64,000 bases of DNA from Taxillus chinensis (lineage: Eukaryota; Streptophyta; Magnoliopsida; Santalales; Loranthaceae), in the NCBI GenBank assembly GCA_023512835.1, contig CM042087.1, positions 14,230,853 through 14,294,852 of the forward strand, in the 5' to 3' direction. Position numbers and translations under genes: made by a program. Position 1 is the first letter of the stretch. The number at the start of each line of letters is the position of its first letter. The notes below the pieces were generated by a model. That model saw nothing but the letters and a program-made list of their open reading frames with translations. It ran no database searches and was not told the origin of the DNA. Positions 1-10,465 of this stretch are shown here, in pieces.

Positions 1-394
1 GAGTCTCCAAAAAGAATCCTTTGAAGTGTTGTGCGCCGCGGTGAACCAAGAACAAGAGTAATCCATCTAATTATTCAAGAACCTCTTGTTCATCAAAGAT
101 CTAGCCCTTCCATTAAGTCTTGATCTTTGTGTTGTCTATAATCCACACTTCAATCTATCATAAGCCTTCTCTTTCACAGCTGAGATCTGAAGAGAAAAGA
201 ACATTTACTCTTATTTCAGTTTTGTCTGATAGTTCATCATCACTTATGTTGTCCTCAATACTACTGTCATCCTCTCCATAAATACTTTCATCATAGTCAT
301 CTGTAGAGGAATCCAAAACCAGCTAATAGTCTAGCTTCTGCACGCAACAAGAGTCTATTCACCCCCCCCCACTAGACTCACTTTGGGACCTACA
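1..394 (+). repeat. 3' part of an LTR-like sequence, probably Copia
   Basis: The last 50 bases (about 345-394) resemble the 3' end of the Copia LTRs elsewhere in the window: a 'gagtctattcaccccc' run, an inverted 'ctagactc', then 'gggacctaca' ending in CA. The rest does not match the other Copia LTRs here by eye. Positions 170-330 read on the - strand give a short stop-free Asp/Glu/Ser-rich stretch like the acidic part of a gag, so this may be a composite of two fragments. The left end lies outside the window, so no target duplication can be checked. Confidence 0.4.
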
Positions 395-676
395 CTTTGT
401 TTTGTAGGGTAGTCCATAAGTCATCCCCTACACATCTTATTTGCCTTACAATTGGTCTATTCTTTATCCTATCTATTTGCCCTAATTTGTTTTAACTGCC
501 ATCCTAACCTGTCATCATGCATAACATGACATTCATATAGGCATGGCAACTTTCAGTCATCTCCTAAAGAGCCTTCAGGATAAAGAGGTTGTTGCAGTGG
601 TGGCCCAAGCATCTGGGGACATCTAACTTCTCCTTGGAGATTTTCCCTAGAAGAAGCCCACAAAGCAGAACATATT
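395..676 (+). other. 5' internal region of the Tat element and start of ORF1
   Basis: No LTR or primer-binding site is recognisable. From about 584 a reading frame is open to 676 and continues in the same frame after the solo LTR at 3977, once the ATATT duplication is counted once. An in-frame TAA lies at 581-583. An ATG at 543 is in another frame and hits a stop soon after. The true ORF1 start is therefore lost or further upstream. Confidence 0.55.
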
Positions 677-965
677 TGTAAGACCCGCAAAATTTTTAGC
701 TATTTAAGTTCTTCATTAAAGAGTAATAATAATAAAATAATAATAATGTTATTGTTAACAATAGTTAGAAAGGATATTTTGGATATTATCACGTTAAAAA
801 TAAGCACCCAATATAGTTATTCAAATAGCATGTGACTAATAAGTAGTCGTTAGAATAGTAACTAGCCGTTATGAATAGTATCCGTTTGGACTTCCATAAA
901 TAAGTATGAGCATGAGATTTTATTTATAAGAGAGTATAGATGTAAGAAGAAGAATAATAAGAGTT

Positions 966-1241
966 ATGGCATCAAGTTCTCAAGTACCACCATCCGAGAA
1001 TAGTGTACGAGATGAAGATCGGCGAGCAATACGACTTGAAGTTACAAAGCTATGCTTTGCTGTAGAGGAGCTAAATGCTCGTGTCCAATGGCTGCAATAT
1101 AATGCGACGAGACATAGGGAGAAGTTTGAGGTTATTCGTGCGACAACCACGACAATATTAGCCGAAGGGTTGTGCAGCTCTACTACCGAAGCACAACACG
1201 TCCTACGCACATACGCTAATATAATTCAAGAAATTTTATGA
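966..1241 (+). CDS. small ORF of unknown function inside the solo LTR
   Basis: A 91-codon ORF with an ATG, preceded by a TATA-like 'tttataagagag' near 925. The predicted protein is polar and probably helical in its middle (residues about 20-60), with no signal peptide, membrane segment or motif I recognise. LTRs are not normally coding and a 91-codon ORF can occur by chance. I list it because it is the longest + strand ORF in the first third of this LTR and sits directly behind a promoter-like box. Confidence 0.2.
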   Translation: MASSSQVPPSENSVRDEDRRAIRLEVTKLCFAVEELNARVQWLQYNATRHREKFEVIRATTTTILAEGLCSSTTEAQHVLRTYANIIQEIL

Positions 1242-2085
1242 AGACCATAGAATATGATATTGATGTTTATGTTTAGGATTATAATATTTTATGCTATAAT
1301 GTTATCTTACTTTATTGTTTATTGATTATGCAATTATATTATTTTATCCGCATAAATATTAAATACGTTATAAAAAAATAAAATAATTTCTTATATGTCA
1401 TAAAAAGTTTAGATGCTATATATTATGTCATTTAGTTTCTTAAGCCAAATTACTATGGGTAAGTAAGTATTACAAGCCTTAACTTTACCAAAAGTATAAA
1501 ACATAGGTAAGGCCCAAAAATTTGAATGAGGCAGATTCTGGAGGTCCCATTTAAAAATCCATAACTTGAATTGTACAAATCCAATTGACATGAAACCAAA
1601 TCCCATTTGTTCATTTATGACTTAGCTAAAACGTGTAGAAATTTCAGAATTTAATATGAAGCCAATCAATTTCAGAATTTAAGATACTACACATAGGTTC
1701 AGTATGAACGGGTAAACATTTTAGTATGCCTTTAAAATTCAATAACTTTTGTTATACATATTTAAAAATTATAAAATTGATACCCATTTGTAGATATTTG
1801 AGTTAGTAATGCAATACAATTGGCCATTTGTCAAAAACTACAAAATTAAAAACGTTATAATTGAATTAGTAGGGAGTACACCAATGTGGACTTTTGATGC
1901 CAAAGGAATCTTCTAGGTTTAAAAGTCTTAAAACATTTTTTTAATGGTAGGAGAAGATAACCATGTTTTCAATAAGAGATAATATGAAGAAAATAAAGTA
2001 TTATATATATTTTAAATAATTTAATTTAATGCCAAAGTCAAATTCGTACACTATTTTTCACACTATTACACCTACCATCCTTGCC

Positions 2086-2094
2086 TATATAAGG
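2086..2094 (+). promoter_or_regulatory. TATA-like box of the solo LTR
   Basis: TATATAAGG is followed by a C/T- and A-rich stretch (2100-2170) resembling a plant 5' leader. This would place the U3/R boundary near 2115. It is the best core-promoter candidate in this LTR; a weaker one lies near 925. Confidence 0.45.
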
Positions 2095-2305
2095 AGTGTC
2101 TTGCCTCTCCTCTTAAGCACAAATTCCTCAAGCCACACCACGAAATTCTCTCTAAAAACACTCCCTTAAGCCTTCTTAACACCCCAAATACTCTACTCAA
2201 ATCCTCTTTTGCTTTTGGTACTTACCAAGCGTCGAAGTTCTACGAAAGGTAATACTTAAGATTTTGAAATTTTGAAGTCGCTTCTTATTTATTATGTAGA
2301 TCTAT

Positions 2306-2438
2306 ATGGTTGGTTTTACCACCTCATATATACTATATTCATGGTTGGTTTTACCACCTTACATATGTTATTTATATGATTGGTTGTACCATCTCGTATA
2401 TACATACATGGTTGGCCTTGCCACCTCATATACATACC
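2306..2438 (+). repeat. tandem repeat, 4 degenerate units
   Basis: Units built on 'atggttggttttaccacc' followed by a TA-rich tail ('tcatatatac') recur four times with spacing of about 30-45 bases. They lie downstream of the TATA box, hence in the presumed R/U5 part. The Tekay-like LTRs at 36077 and 43466 also carry tandem repeats downstream of their TATA boxes. Confidence 0.75.
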
Positions 2439-2581
2439 TGTGTAATTATTTTAAATTATAGTATTTTGTCATAGCGTTGTCATTCTATAATTCAAGTGAA
2501 AAGATGAGAATATTAACTTATGTTTTTATTTTTATTTTTAAGGTTCTAGATAGCGAAAGATCGTAAGGAACGACTTCCAAA

Positions 2582-2896
2582 ATGAATTCCCCCAGCAATC
2601 GCCCTTCTTCTTCTGCAACCCCAATTGTTAATGCTTCAACCTCACAGCTATCCCCATCCTTATCTCCTCCCGATCTCCCCTTTAGACCCGTGTCTAATAT
2701 CCCCTCATGGTTAAGGTGGAAGACATGTAGGAAAAATAAGCTTATCGAATGTCTTTTCCGTTCACCCAATACAAAGAGTAAATCTTATTCAAAAACTCTC
2801 AAAGCATATAACCTAGTTAGTGCACAACTCAAGGCTTACGATGCATGGGATCGAAATAGGAGATCGAACAGCAATAGAAGTGGGAACCCAAATTAA
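2582..2896 (+). CDS. small Ser/Pro-rich ORF of unknown function inside the solo LTR
   Basis: A 104-codon ORF. The first 40 residues are Ser/Pro/Asn-rich, followed by a basic stretch with 'WLRWKTCRKNK' and several Arg/Ser residues at the end. It follows a possible 3' splice site ('ttttaag' near 2540), so it could be a spliced leader exon of the LTR transcript, or chance. I recognise no family. Confidence 0.2.
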   Translation: MNSPSNRPSSSATPIVNASTSQLSPSLSPPDLPFRPVSNIPSWLRWKTCRKNKLIECLFRSPNTKSKSYSKTLKAYNLVSAQLKAYDAWDRNRRSNSNRSGNPN

Positions 2897-3976
2897 TATT
2901 CAACCCCACAAGCACGGTATGCCTGTTAAAAGATATAAGTTAAAGTATGATATATATATATATATAAAAGGAGATATGTGTGATATTGAACTTTTCAAGC
3001 ATTAATGCTAATTTAGTGTTTTGATATTTTTTTAAGGTTTAGAACGCGGAGAATGACAAGCGATTGTAAGGGTTTTTCTTTTCTTTATTCTCACTTTTCT
3101 CTTCCTCTTTATCTTGTTTTATTTGAAATTATTATTATAAGAGTTTTATGTTTCTTATTCTTCTAATTCCATTTTATTGTTGAGAAGATTAGGTTAGTCT
3201 CTTTCTAATCTCTCCCTTGATAATCTATGCTATTGATTGGGGTAGATAACCATTTTGATATTCGTGGTTATCCTTGTTAACCCTGAATGTTTTATTGGAA
3301 TTCTATGATATGCCTCATGTTATGTATGCTAAAGTTGTTCTAACCTCTTATGTTGGACAAAGTAAGTTTATGATGGGTGGTTCCAGAAAGACCTCCAATG
3401 CATTGGGTAAAGAACATCACTGGAGAGTGCCAATCCAGCTGATAATATGTTATGTTATGATACGGCATCTGAGTAGTTAACCTGGATCATGATGTTATGA
3501 TACGATGTCCAAACATAATCTTCCATGTTATGATTTCCTTGTGAAATGTTGATCATGTATGATGTGTAAATATTATATGGTATTTCCTATGTTCGATATC
3601 TTCATGATTTTCCTTACCCACTTATGTTTACCCTTACTGGGCTATTTGAGCTCACCCTTTTTATGATTTCTTTTCCAACCCCAGGTAATTAAGGGATGAA
3701 GAAACTAGGATAAGGAGTCGAGAAGTGCTTGAAAATAAAGTTGTGTAAAATTTTAAAGATTTATTAAGTTGTTTGCTCGTGTGCTTTGTTATGTAATAGT
3801 AGGTTATGGACACTTAGTCTCTAAACCCCTAAACCTTAAAGATCTTGGATTGAAATTTGTAATAATGAATGGTTTGTTTGATTAAATAAGTAATAGTTTG
3901 AAATCGATATAAAATTTGTATATTTAATTTCCGCTAACGTACCCGGTTTGGAGGTTTCAAAGTTGGGGGCATTACA

Positions 3977-5253
3977 ATATTATCATAGAAGATCAGCTAG
4001 ACAACACTAAGGGGGTACAGACAATATGGAAGCAGTGGTCAGATGAAAGGAAAAGCACATATATACAACAGTTTGGGGATTTGCTCCATGTGACCGAGCT
4101 ACTGGCCGATAAGGATATGCTTGGGGCAGCCATATATTTCTGGGAGCCTCGACGGCGGTGCTTTGACTTCAACGGCATAGATCTTGTTCCCACGATAGAA
4201 GAATACAAAAGATTATTGGATATCCTCGTGGAAAACAAAATGAAGATTTATCTACCGGAGCCCATAAGATCATGTCGAAGGGCCTTTGCTGAGATAATGG
4301 GAAAGCCAATATGGGACTCACCGGCGGCCACAACCTATGGTGGGCAGGAATATCTTCCATGGGCAACAATCAAAGAAATGATACAGACCGCAACAGAAGT
4401 AGGGGCACACAAATTGCTGACACTAGTTATATATGGGCTAGTCATTTTTCCAAGGATACCGGCCAACATCGATGGAGCAATTGTAGATTTGGTCCAGCAG
4501 GTGCTCAAAGGATGTGACCCTACTCCTGCTATCTTGGCCGAAACCATTCGATCTCTTACTTATCTGAGGAGTAAAGGCTCGGGACAGTTCATGGGGTGAC
4601 TACCTCTCCTATGTACCTGGTTGCAAGGTCATTTCCCCTGTAGTATTCATCATTTTCCTACTATTTATCAGGTACCAGCCATAACACTACTAGATATTCT
4701 GCTTAGCAAGTGGAACCTACCTAAAGACTTTGAAAGCTGGAAAAGGAAGTTAGAGAACCTCACAGAAGCTGACATTACCCGGACTGCTCCTTGGATGCCA
4801 GTGGTCTCCATAACATATAGTTGTGGGGACTATAATTGGGTCCCACTCCTAGGTCCTTGGGGAGAAACTACATATGCACCACTACAGGGTGGAAGACAAG
4901 TTGGGCATCATCAGATTATCCCTGTGCTATTTGGCATGGAAGATTGTGACTTCACCTACAACAGACCCATGCTCGCAGAAAAAGGAAAACAGATGTATCA
5001 GGCATGGTCCACCCCACACAAGATCCAACCCAACAGCCCAAAACCTGGTGTTTATCCTGCATACATATCCTGGAGGGCACAACACAAGCCACAGCTAACT
5101 TTAGACATGAAGGCTATCCTCCAGGAGAATCAAAACCTCAGGCAGCAAATCCAAAGGTTGGAAGCATCTCTAGAAGGAGCTCTCCGACGGTTGCAGTTGA
5201 GGAAAAAACAGGTCGAGACCATATTGAAGCAGAGGGAGGAAGCAAGCAAGTGA
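3977..5253 (+). pseudogene. Tat/Ogre ORF1 (DUF7745 / plant-mobile-domain-like), broken
   Basis: ORF1 lies upstream of gag in Tat/Ogre elements; its role is not known. The frame is open from 3977 and continues to 5253 with a single stop, TGA at 4597-4599. Motifs include 'YFWEPRRRCFDFNGIDLVPT' (about 4132-4191) and, after the stop, 'CGDYNWVPLLGPWGETTYAP', which match the family I know as DUF7745 in plant retroelement proteins. The last 50 residues (5107-5250) are Gln/Glu/Leu-rich with heptad spacing and probably form a coiled coil. The 5' part is at 584-676, separated by the solo LTR. No catalytic motif is seen. The domain name is from memory. Confidence 0.7.
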
Positions 5254-5625
5254 CCACCTCAGAGGAAAAGGCGCCATGCTACTTAGGAGATGACTGGAAG
5301 TGTGCCTTAAGATCATGTAGCCATAGCTCTCATCTGCATGGCATTTCTGCACGTTTGTTTGAAAATGTTTGAAATAAAGTTATTTGCTTCTTTAACTCTT
5401 CGCATAGTCATTCACGCATACATGCATATCAAAATTGAAAATCAAGTAAAAATTGCCTTGCACCCAGGTCGGTAACAGAATTTCTCCAGGATTGCGCACT
5501 CTTACAATCTCAGATCTCGGCGCAATCAAATACCACAGCCACAGCCAATGGAAGATGAAACAGAGAATAGACTCATGGGTTTGGAACAGTAACAACAATC
5601 CTTACAAGGGCAAATATCTGCCATA

Positions 5626-6834
5626 ATGGAAATGCTCACAAAGTTGACTGAAGAAAGAGGAAGAATTCCGACAGAGGGAACTACCAATCATCATCAAGAA
5701 CAGGGACATGAGGCCGTTCAGTCACCCAACTTGGCTCCAAGCCAAGCACCCACATACCATACTGCTATGGCACAACCTCCAACCCCAAATCAAACTCACT
5801 TCACTATGCCAGCACCAGGAAATGTAATGGAAGCAGTGGGATCCCCAGTTCCCCAGGAAAACATGGAGTCTCCCGCTCTAAGACGTCTAGAGGAAAGATT
5901 GAAAGCCGTAGAGGGCGTTGACAGCTATGGTATAACTAGCCCGCAAGACTTATGCTTAGTGCCAGGAGTGGTGCTGCCACCAAAATTCAAGATGCCGGAA
6001 TTCGAGAGGTTCAACGGGACCCGGTGTCCAAAGACACATTCGGCCATGTACTGTCAAAAGATGGCTGCTTATGCTGGTGAAGACAAGCTCCTCATGCATT
6101 GTTTCCAAGAAAGTCTAACTGGGGCATCCCTTCGCTGGTACTTTCAGCTAAATGGAAACCGCATCAAGACATGGAAGGAATTGGCTACCTCCTTCTTGGC
6201 ACAATACGAACATGTCACCGAACTGGCGCTGGATCGACTAACCCTGCAGTCTTTGGAAAAGGGATCCGACGAAAGCATCAAGGATTATGCACGGAGATGG
6301 AGAGAGACTGTGATGGAGGTCCAACCTCCCCTTACAGAAAGAGAACTCACTACTCTTTTTATTAACACACTGAAAGGCGTCTACTACGAGAAGTTAATTG
6401 GGAACGTCTCTAGTAGTTTTGCAGACTTGGTCGCATCCGGTGAATGTGTAGAAAGTGGAATTAAAGGAGGAAAGCTAAAGGGGGATATGGCAGAGGCATA
6501 AAAAAGGTCTCAACTACAGCCTAAGAAGAAAGAAGGTGAGAGCAACCTCATGTATCAATCGAACCAAGCGATGCAGCCAACATTCTACCAAGCACTAGGG
6601 TACTACCAAGGATCGCCGGTGGCCGCCTACGCTGCACCTGCACCACCTCCCCAATTCATGCCATACTTACCGCAAGGAGGGGTTCCATTTCCATATTCAA
6701 TGGTATCTAACTCATTTCATCCGAGAGTGCCCCTCAATTGCCTCATGGAATTACACCTCTCACCATACGTGTTCCTGCCCCTTTCCCTTACAAGACAGAC
6801 AAAGCAGTCCCATGGAATTACAGCTGTGACGTAG
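5626..6834 (+). pseudogene. gag: gag of the Tat element, one stop
   Basis: Capsid-type polyprotein that packages element RNA. It starts at ATG 5626, after a 370-base gap following ORF1. The first 100 residues are Gln/Pro/Thr-rich. The Gypsy gag core follows, with 'PPKFKMPEFERFNGT' (about 5977-6020), 'LTGASLRWYFQL' and 'YARRWRE'. A TAA at 6499-6501 interrupts it; the same frame stays open to 6834 through a Tyr/Pro/Gln-rich region. No CCHC zinc knuckle is visible, as in other Tat gags. A frameshift near 6700-6740 carries reading into the protease. Confidence 0.8.
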
Positions 6835-8118
6835 TCCAAGGAGCCACCGTAGCAGAAAAGAAGACCAGGAGCGGTCGAGCATATGCCCCTGATATGGCTG
6901 ACAAAGCAAGGAAGGAAAAAGCTGTAGAACCAGACATTGGGCCAACACTGGAGGCAACAAGGAAAGGAACACCAATCACTGAAGAAGAGACCACGGAATT
7001 TTTAAAACTCGTGAAACAGAGCGAGTATAATATTGTGGATCAGCTAAGTCGACAACCGGCTCGCATCTCTTTGCTCTCATTAATGATAGATTCCCAACCT
7101 CACTGGGAAGCACTGCTGAAAGTTCTGAGCCAGGCCTATGTTCCACTGACCGTCTTAGTGGCGAATGTTGATGGAATCGCCAGTAACCTCATCATGAACA
7201 ACGTCATTAGCTTTGGAGATGATGAGCTACCTCAGGAAGGGAAGGGACACAAAAAAGCTCTACATATTACTGTCAAGTGTAAGGCGCACACCATAGCCCG
7301 AGTACTCATTAACAACGGTTCTACCTTGAACATTATGCCTTTGCATATACTGCAACAACTTCCGGTCGATGCGTCCTATATGCGCCCCTGTACGATGAAG
7401 GTACGGGCATTCGATGGAGGAAAGCGTGACGTGGTGGGCACTCTAGACATTCCGCTTCTGATTGGACTAGCTACCTTTATGGTGGAATTTCAGGTGATGG
7501 ACATCACGCCATATTACAGCTGTTTGTTGGGAAGACCCTGGATCCACATGGCAGGGGCAGTGCCGTCAAGCCTCCACCAAAACATGAAATTTGCGATAGG
7601 AGACCAACTTGTTTGCATCTCTGGAGAGACAAGTTTCCTCGTCACCAAGCCGGCATCAGTTCCTTATGTTGAGAACAATGAAGATGTAACAGAATGTTTC
7701 TATCGGGCGTTTGAGATGGTGAATGTCACTTTTGCCCCAAGCCATTGTCTCTCGAAGGCTGGAAGAATGGTTGCAGCCACCATGATCAAGCAAGGGTACA
7801 AGCCAGGGCAAGGATTAGGTCCAAAGGCTCAAGGAATCCAGAAACCATTGACCATCTAAGGGAAGCTACCAAGAAGAGGGAAATCAGAATGGCAAGGTTG
7901 TAGAAAAGACCAATACAAGAAGAAAGGAGGAGCTTTCCCCCCTTAGATGTTACATTCCGGACTGGAGGGTTTATCCATAAGAGCAAACCTGAGCCCGAGA
8001 TGGGGACTGTAGCTGCATTGGACACAAAGGAGCATGCACCAAATGAGATGGTTCAGTTAGTGCGAGAGGATCCTAACCAGCCATTGAACAACTGGACCAG
8101 CCTGGACCTCCCCATAAT
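6738..8118 (+). pseudogene. Tat aspartic protease with G-patch-like tail, active site altered
   Basis: A retropepsin-like protease that would cut the polyprotein. The frame is open 6738-7859. The active-site loop reads 'INNGSTLNIMPLHILQQLP' (about 7309-7365); the family usually has Asp where the second Asn stands (D-N-G-S), so the catalytic Asp looks lost. 'YYSCLLGRPWIHMAGAVPS' (about 7513-7569) is the conserved second half. 'GYKPGQGLGPKAQG' near 7796 is a G-patch-like motif typical of this lineage. After the stop at 7857-7859 the family resemblance continues brokenly to 'LNNWTSLDLPIM' (about 8083-8118), just before the intron-like gap. Confidence 0.75.
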
Positions 8119-8303
8119 GTAATGCTCATGGGGTCACTGGGATTTAATGTATTCTATTTTAACGTCTCCTGAAGCGGTGAACATTTGTTTTTATCAAAAG
8201 CTTTTCAATAAAATGTACTTTTCTTCAAATCTTTCATGGTGAATTCCATTCATAACATAGGCATATCATATTTGGTTACCAACTTGTAATTCTCTTATAA
8301 GCA
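8119..8303 (+). other. probable intron remnant between protease and RT
   Basis: Coding resemblance stops at about 8118 ('ccataatgtaatgc', with a GT at 8118-8119) and resumes after 8303 ('ataagcag' then 'gtatcacaat'). The gap is T/A-rich, has stops in all frames and ends in a CAG acceptor. Ogre elements are known to carry a spliced intron at this point between protease and RT. The exact splice sites are my inference. Confidence 0.5.
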
Positions 8304-10465
8304 GGTATCACAATGTCGATGAAAACATTGTATGCGAAAGCGAAACAAGACGCCTAAGGTTTGACCAAAGTCCAAACTGGGAGCAGCCAGTGTTTGAAGC
8401 TGACAGGAATGAGGTAGAGGAGACACCCGAGCTACCGGGAGAGATCATACGCCTATTGGAAAGGGACGATCGCTTATCCATTCCAAGTAAAGACCCAGTA
8501 GAAACAGTGAATTTGGGGACGGCAGCCGTACCAAAAAAATTGAGGGTAGGGTCTTTGATAGCTACCGACATCAAGAAGAAGTTAATCGAGCTGTTAAGAA
8601 GCTACATCGACGTTTTTGCATGGTCATACCAAGATATGCCAGGGTTAGACACAGATATAGTGCAACATCACATACCCGTGAAGCTTGAGTGCAAGCCAGT
8701 ACAATAGAAATTGCGAAGAATGAGACCAGTGATGCCACTGAAGATTAAAGAAGAAGTTAAAAAGCAATGGGATGCAGGTTTCCTAAGTGTCTCCCACTAT
8801 CCAGAATGGGTGGCCAATGTGGTACCAGTACCGAAGAAAGTAGGCAAAGTCCGCATGTGTGTCGACTATAGAGATCTAAACTGGGCCAGTCCGAAAGATA
8901 ACTTCCTGCTTCCTCATATTGATACCTTGGTGGATAATATAGCAAAACACGCTCTATTCTCATTCATGGATGGTTTCTCGGGGTACAATCAGATTCGCAT
9001 GGCCCCCGAACACAAGGAGAGGACCACGTTTACGACACTTTGGGGCACATTCTATTATAATGTGATGCCTTTTGGTCTGAAGAACGTAGGGGAAACCTAT
9101 CAGCGAGCCATGGTGACCCTATTCCATGACATGATGCATAAAGAAGTCGAGGTCTATGTGGATGATATGATAGCTAAATCGCGGAGCACTAAAGATCACA
9201 TCGAAGTACTCCGTAAGCTTTTTAATAGACTACGGAAATATCAACTCAAATTGAACCCAGAAAAGTGCACTTTTGGAGCCATGTCGAGAAAACTGTTAGG
9301 TTTCATTGTGAGCCAAAAAGGAGTGGAAATTGATTCGGATAAAGTTCAAGCCATCCAAGAGATGCCCCCACCACGAACCATCAAGGAGGTTAGAGGATTC
9401 CTCAGGCGATTGAATTATATTGCTCGATTCATTTCACAATTAACAGCCACATGTGAACCAATTTTCAAGACTTTACAGAAGAACAATCCAGAAATTTGGA
9501 ATGCCAAATATCAAGAAGCTTTTGATAGGATCAAACAATATCTGTCCAATCCACCTGTTTTGGTCCCACCAGTACCAGACAAACCTTTGATCTTATACTT
9601 GACTGTCCAAGGGTCCTCAATGGGTTGTGTCTTGGGGCAACATGATTCTATAGGCAAGAAGGAGCAGGCCATTTATTATCTGAGCAAGAAGTTCACCATC
9701 AATGAAACGAATTACACACCATCGGAAAAGACATGTTGTGCCCTTGTTTGGATAACAAGACGATTGAGGCAATACACTCTTTATCATACCACATGGCTGA
9801 TTTCGAGGCATGATCCACTCAAATATCTCTTCGAAAAGCCATCCATCTCTGGAAGAATTGCCAAATGGCAATTGGTCCTATCGGAATATGATATCATTTA
9901 TGTGCCTCAAAAAGCCATCAAAGTGAGTGCAATAGCTGATTACTTGGCAGACAGAGCACTGGAAGATTACGAGCCTATGACTGTTGGATTTCCAAATGAG
10001 CACATCAACATTCTCACAGCCAAAATATCAGACATATGGACGATGTGGTTTGATGGAGCCTCTAGTCTCTTAGGTCACGGTGTTGGGGCCATCCTGATAT
10101 CCCCAAAAGGTAAACATTTCCCCATGGCGGCAAAGCTAACCTTCCCTTGTACAAATAATGTAGCAGAATATGAGGCTTGTGTGATGGGACTTCAAGAAGC
10201 AATTAATAAAGGAATCAAAAAATTACGAGTGTTCGGTGATTCGGCACTCATCATTTTTCAAGTAAGGGGTGAATGGGAGACTCGAAACCACAAACTAATC
10301 CCCTATCAGGAGTATGTTACTGAGTTAGCCGAGCAATTCGAAGACATCACGTTCGAGCATATGCCCAGGGAATACAATCAGCTTCCTGATGCATTGGCCA
10401 CTCTAGCCTCCCTCCTTCAACTAGACACAACGTTGGAAGTCCAGTCTTTTGATATCCATATATAA
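8304..10465 (+). pseudogene. pol: RT, RNase H and archaeal-type RNase H of the Tat element
   Basis: Copies element RNA to cDNA. One frame is open from about 8309 to 10462 except for TAG at 8705-8707. The RT core includes 'VRMCVDYRDLN' (about 8851), 'FMDGFSGYNQI' and the catalytic YVDD at 9155-9166, all intact. A Gypsy-type RNase H follows (about 9580-9960). After a linker, a second RNase H of the archaeal type begins at 'MWFDGASS' (about 10042) and runs through 'NVAEYEACVMGLQEA', 'VFGDSALI' and 'YNQLPDALATLASL' (to about 10420). Dual RNase H is diagnostic of Tat. A TAA at 10463-10465 separates it from the integrase in the same frame. Confidence 0.9.

Larger units (their letters stand above)
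677..3976 (+). mobile_element. 3.3-kb solo LTR, chromovirus (Tekay-like) type, in Tat ORF1
   Basis: It starts TGTAAGACCC and ends GGCATTACA, giving TG...CA termini. It is flanked by an exact 5-base duplication, ATATT, at 672-676 and 3977-3981. The two ends are not repeated internally, so it is a single LTR rather than a full element with two LTRs. The long length, the TGTAAGACCC start and the GATCGTAAGG-like word near 2553 resemble Tekay/Del LTRs; that assignment is inference. It contains a TATA-like box, a short tandem array and two small ORFs of unknown meaning. Confidence 0.8.
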
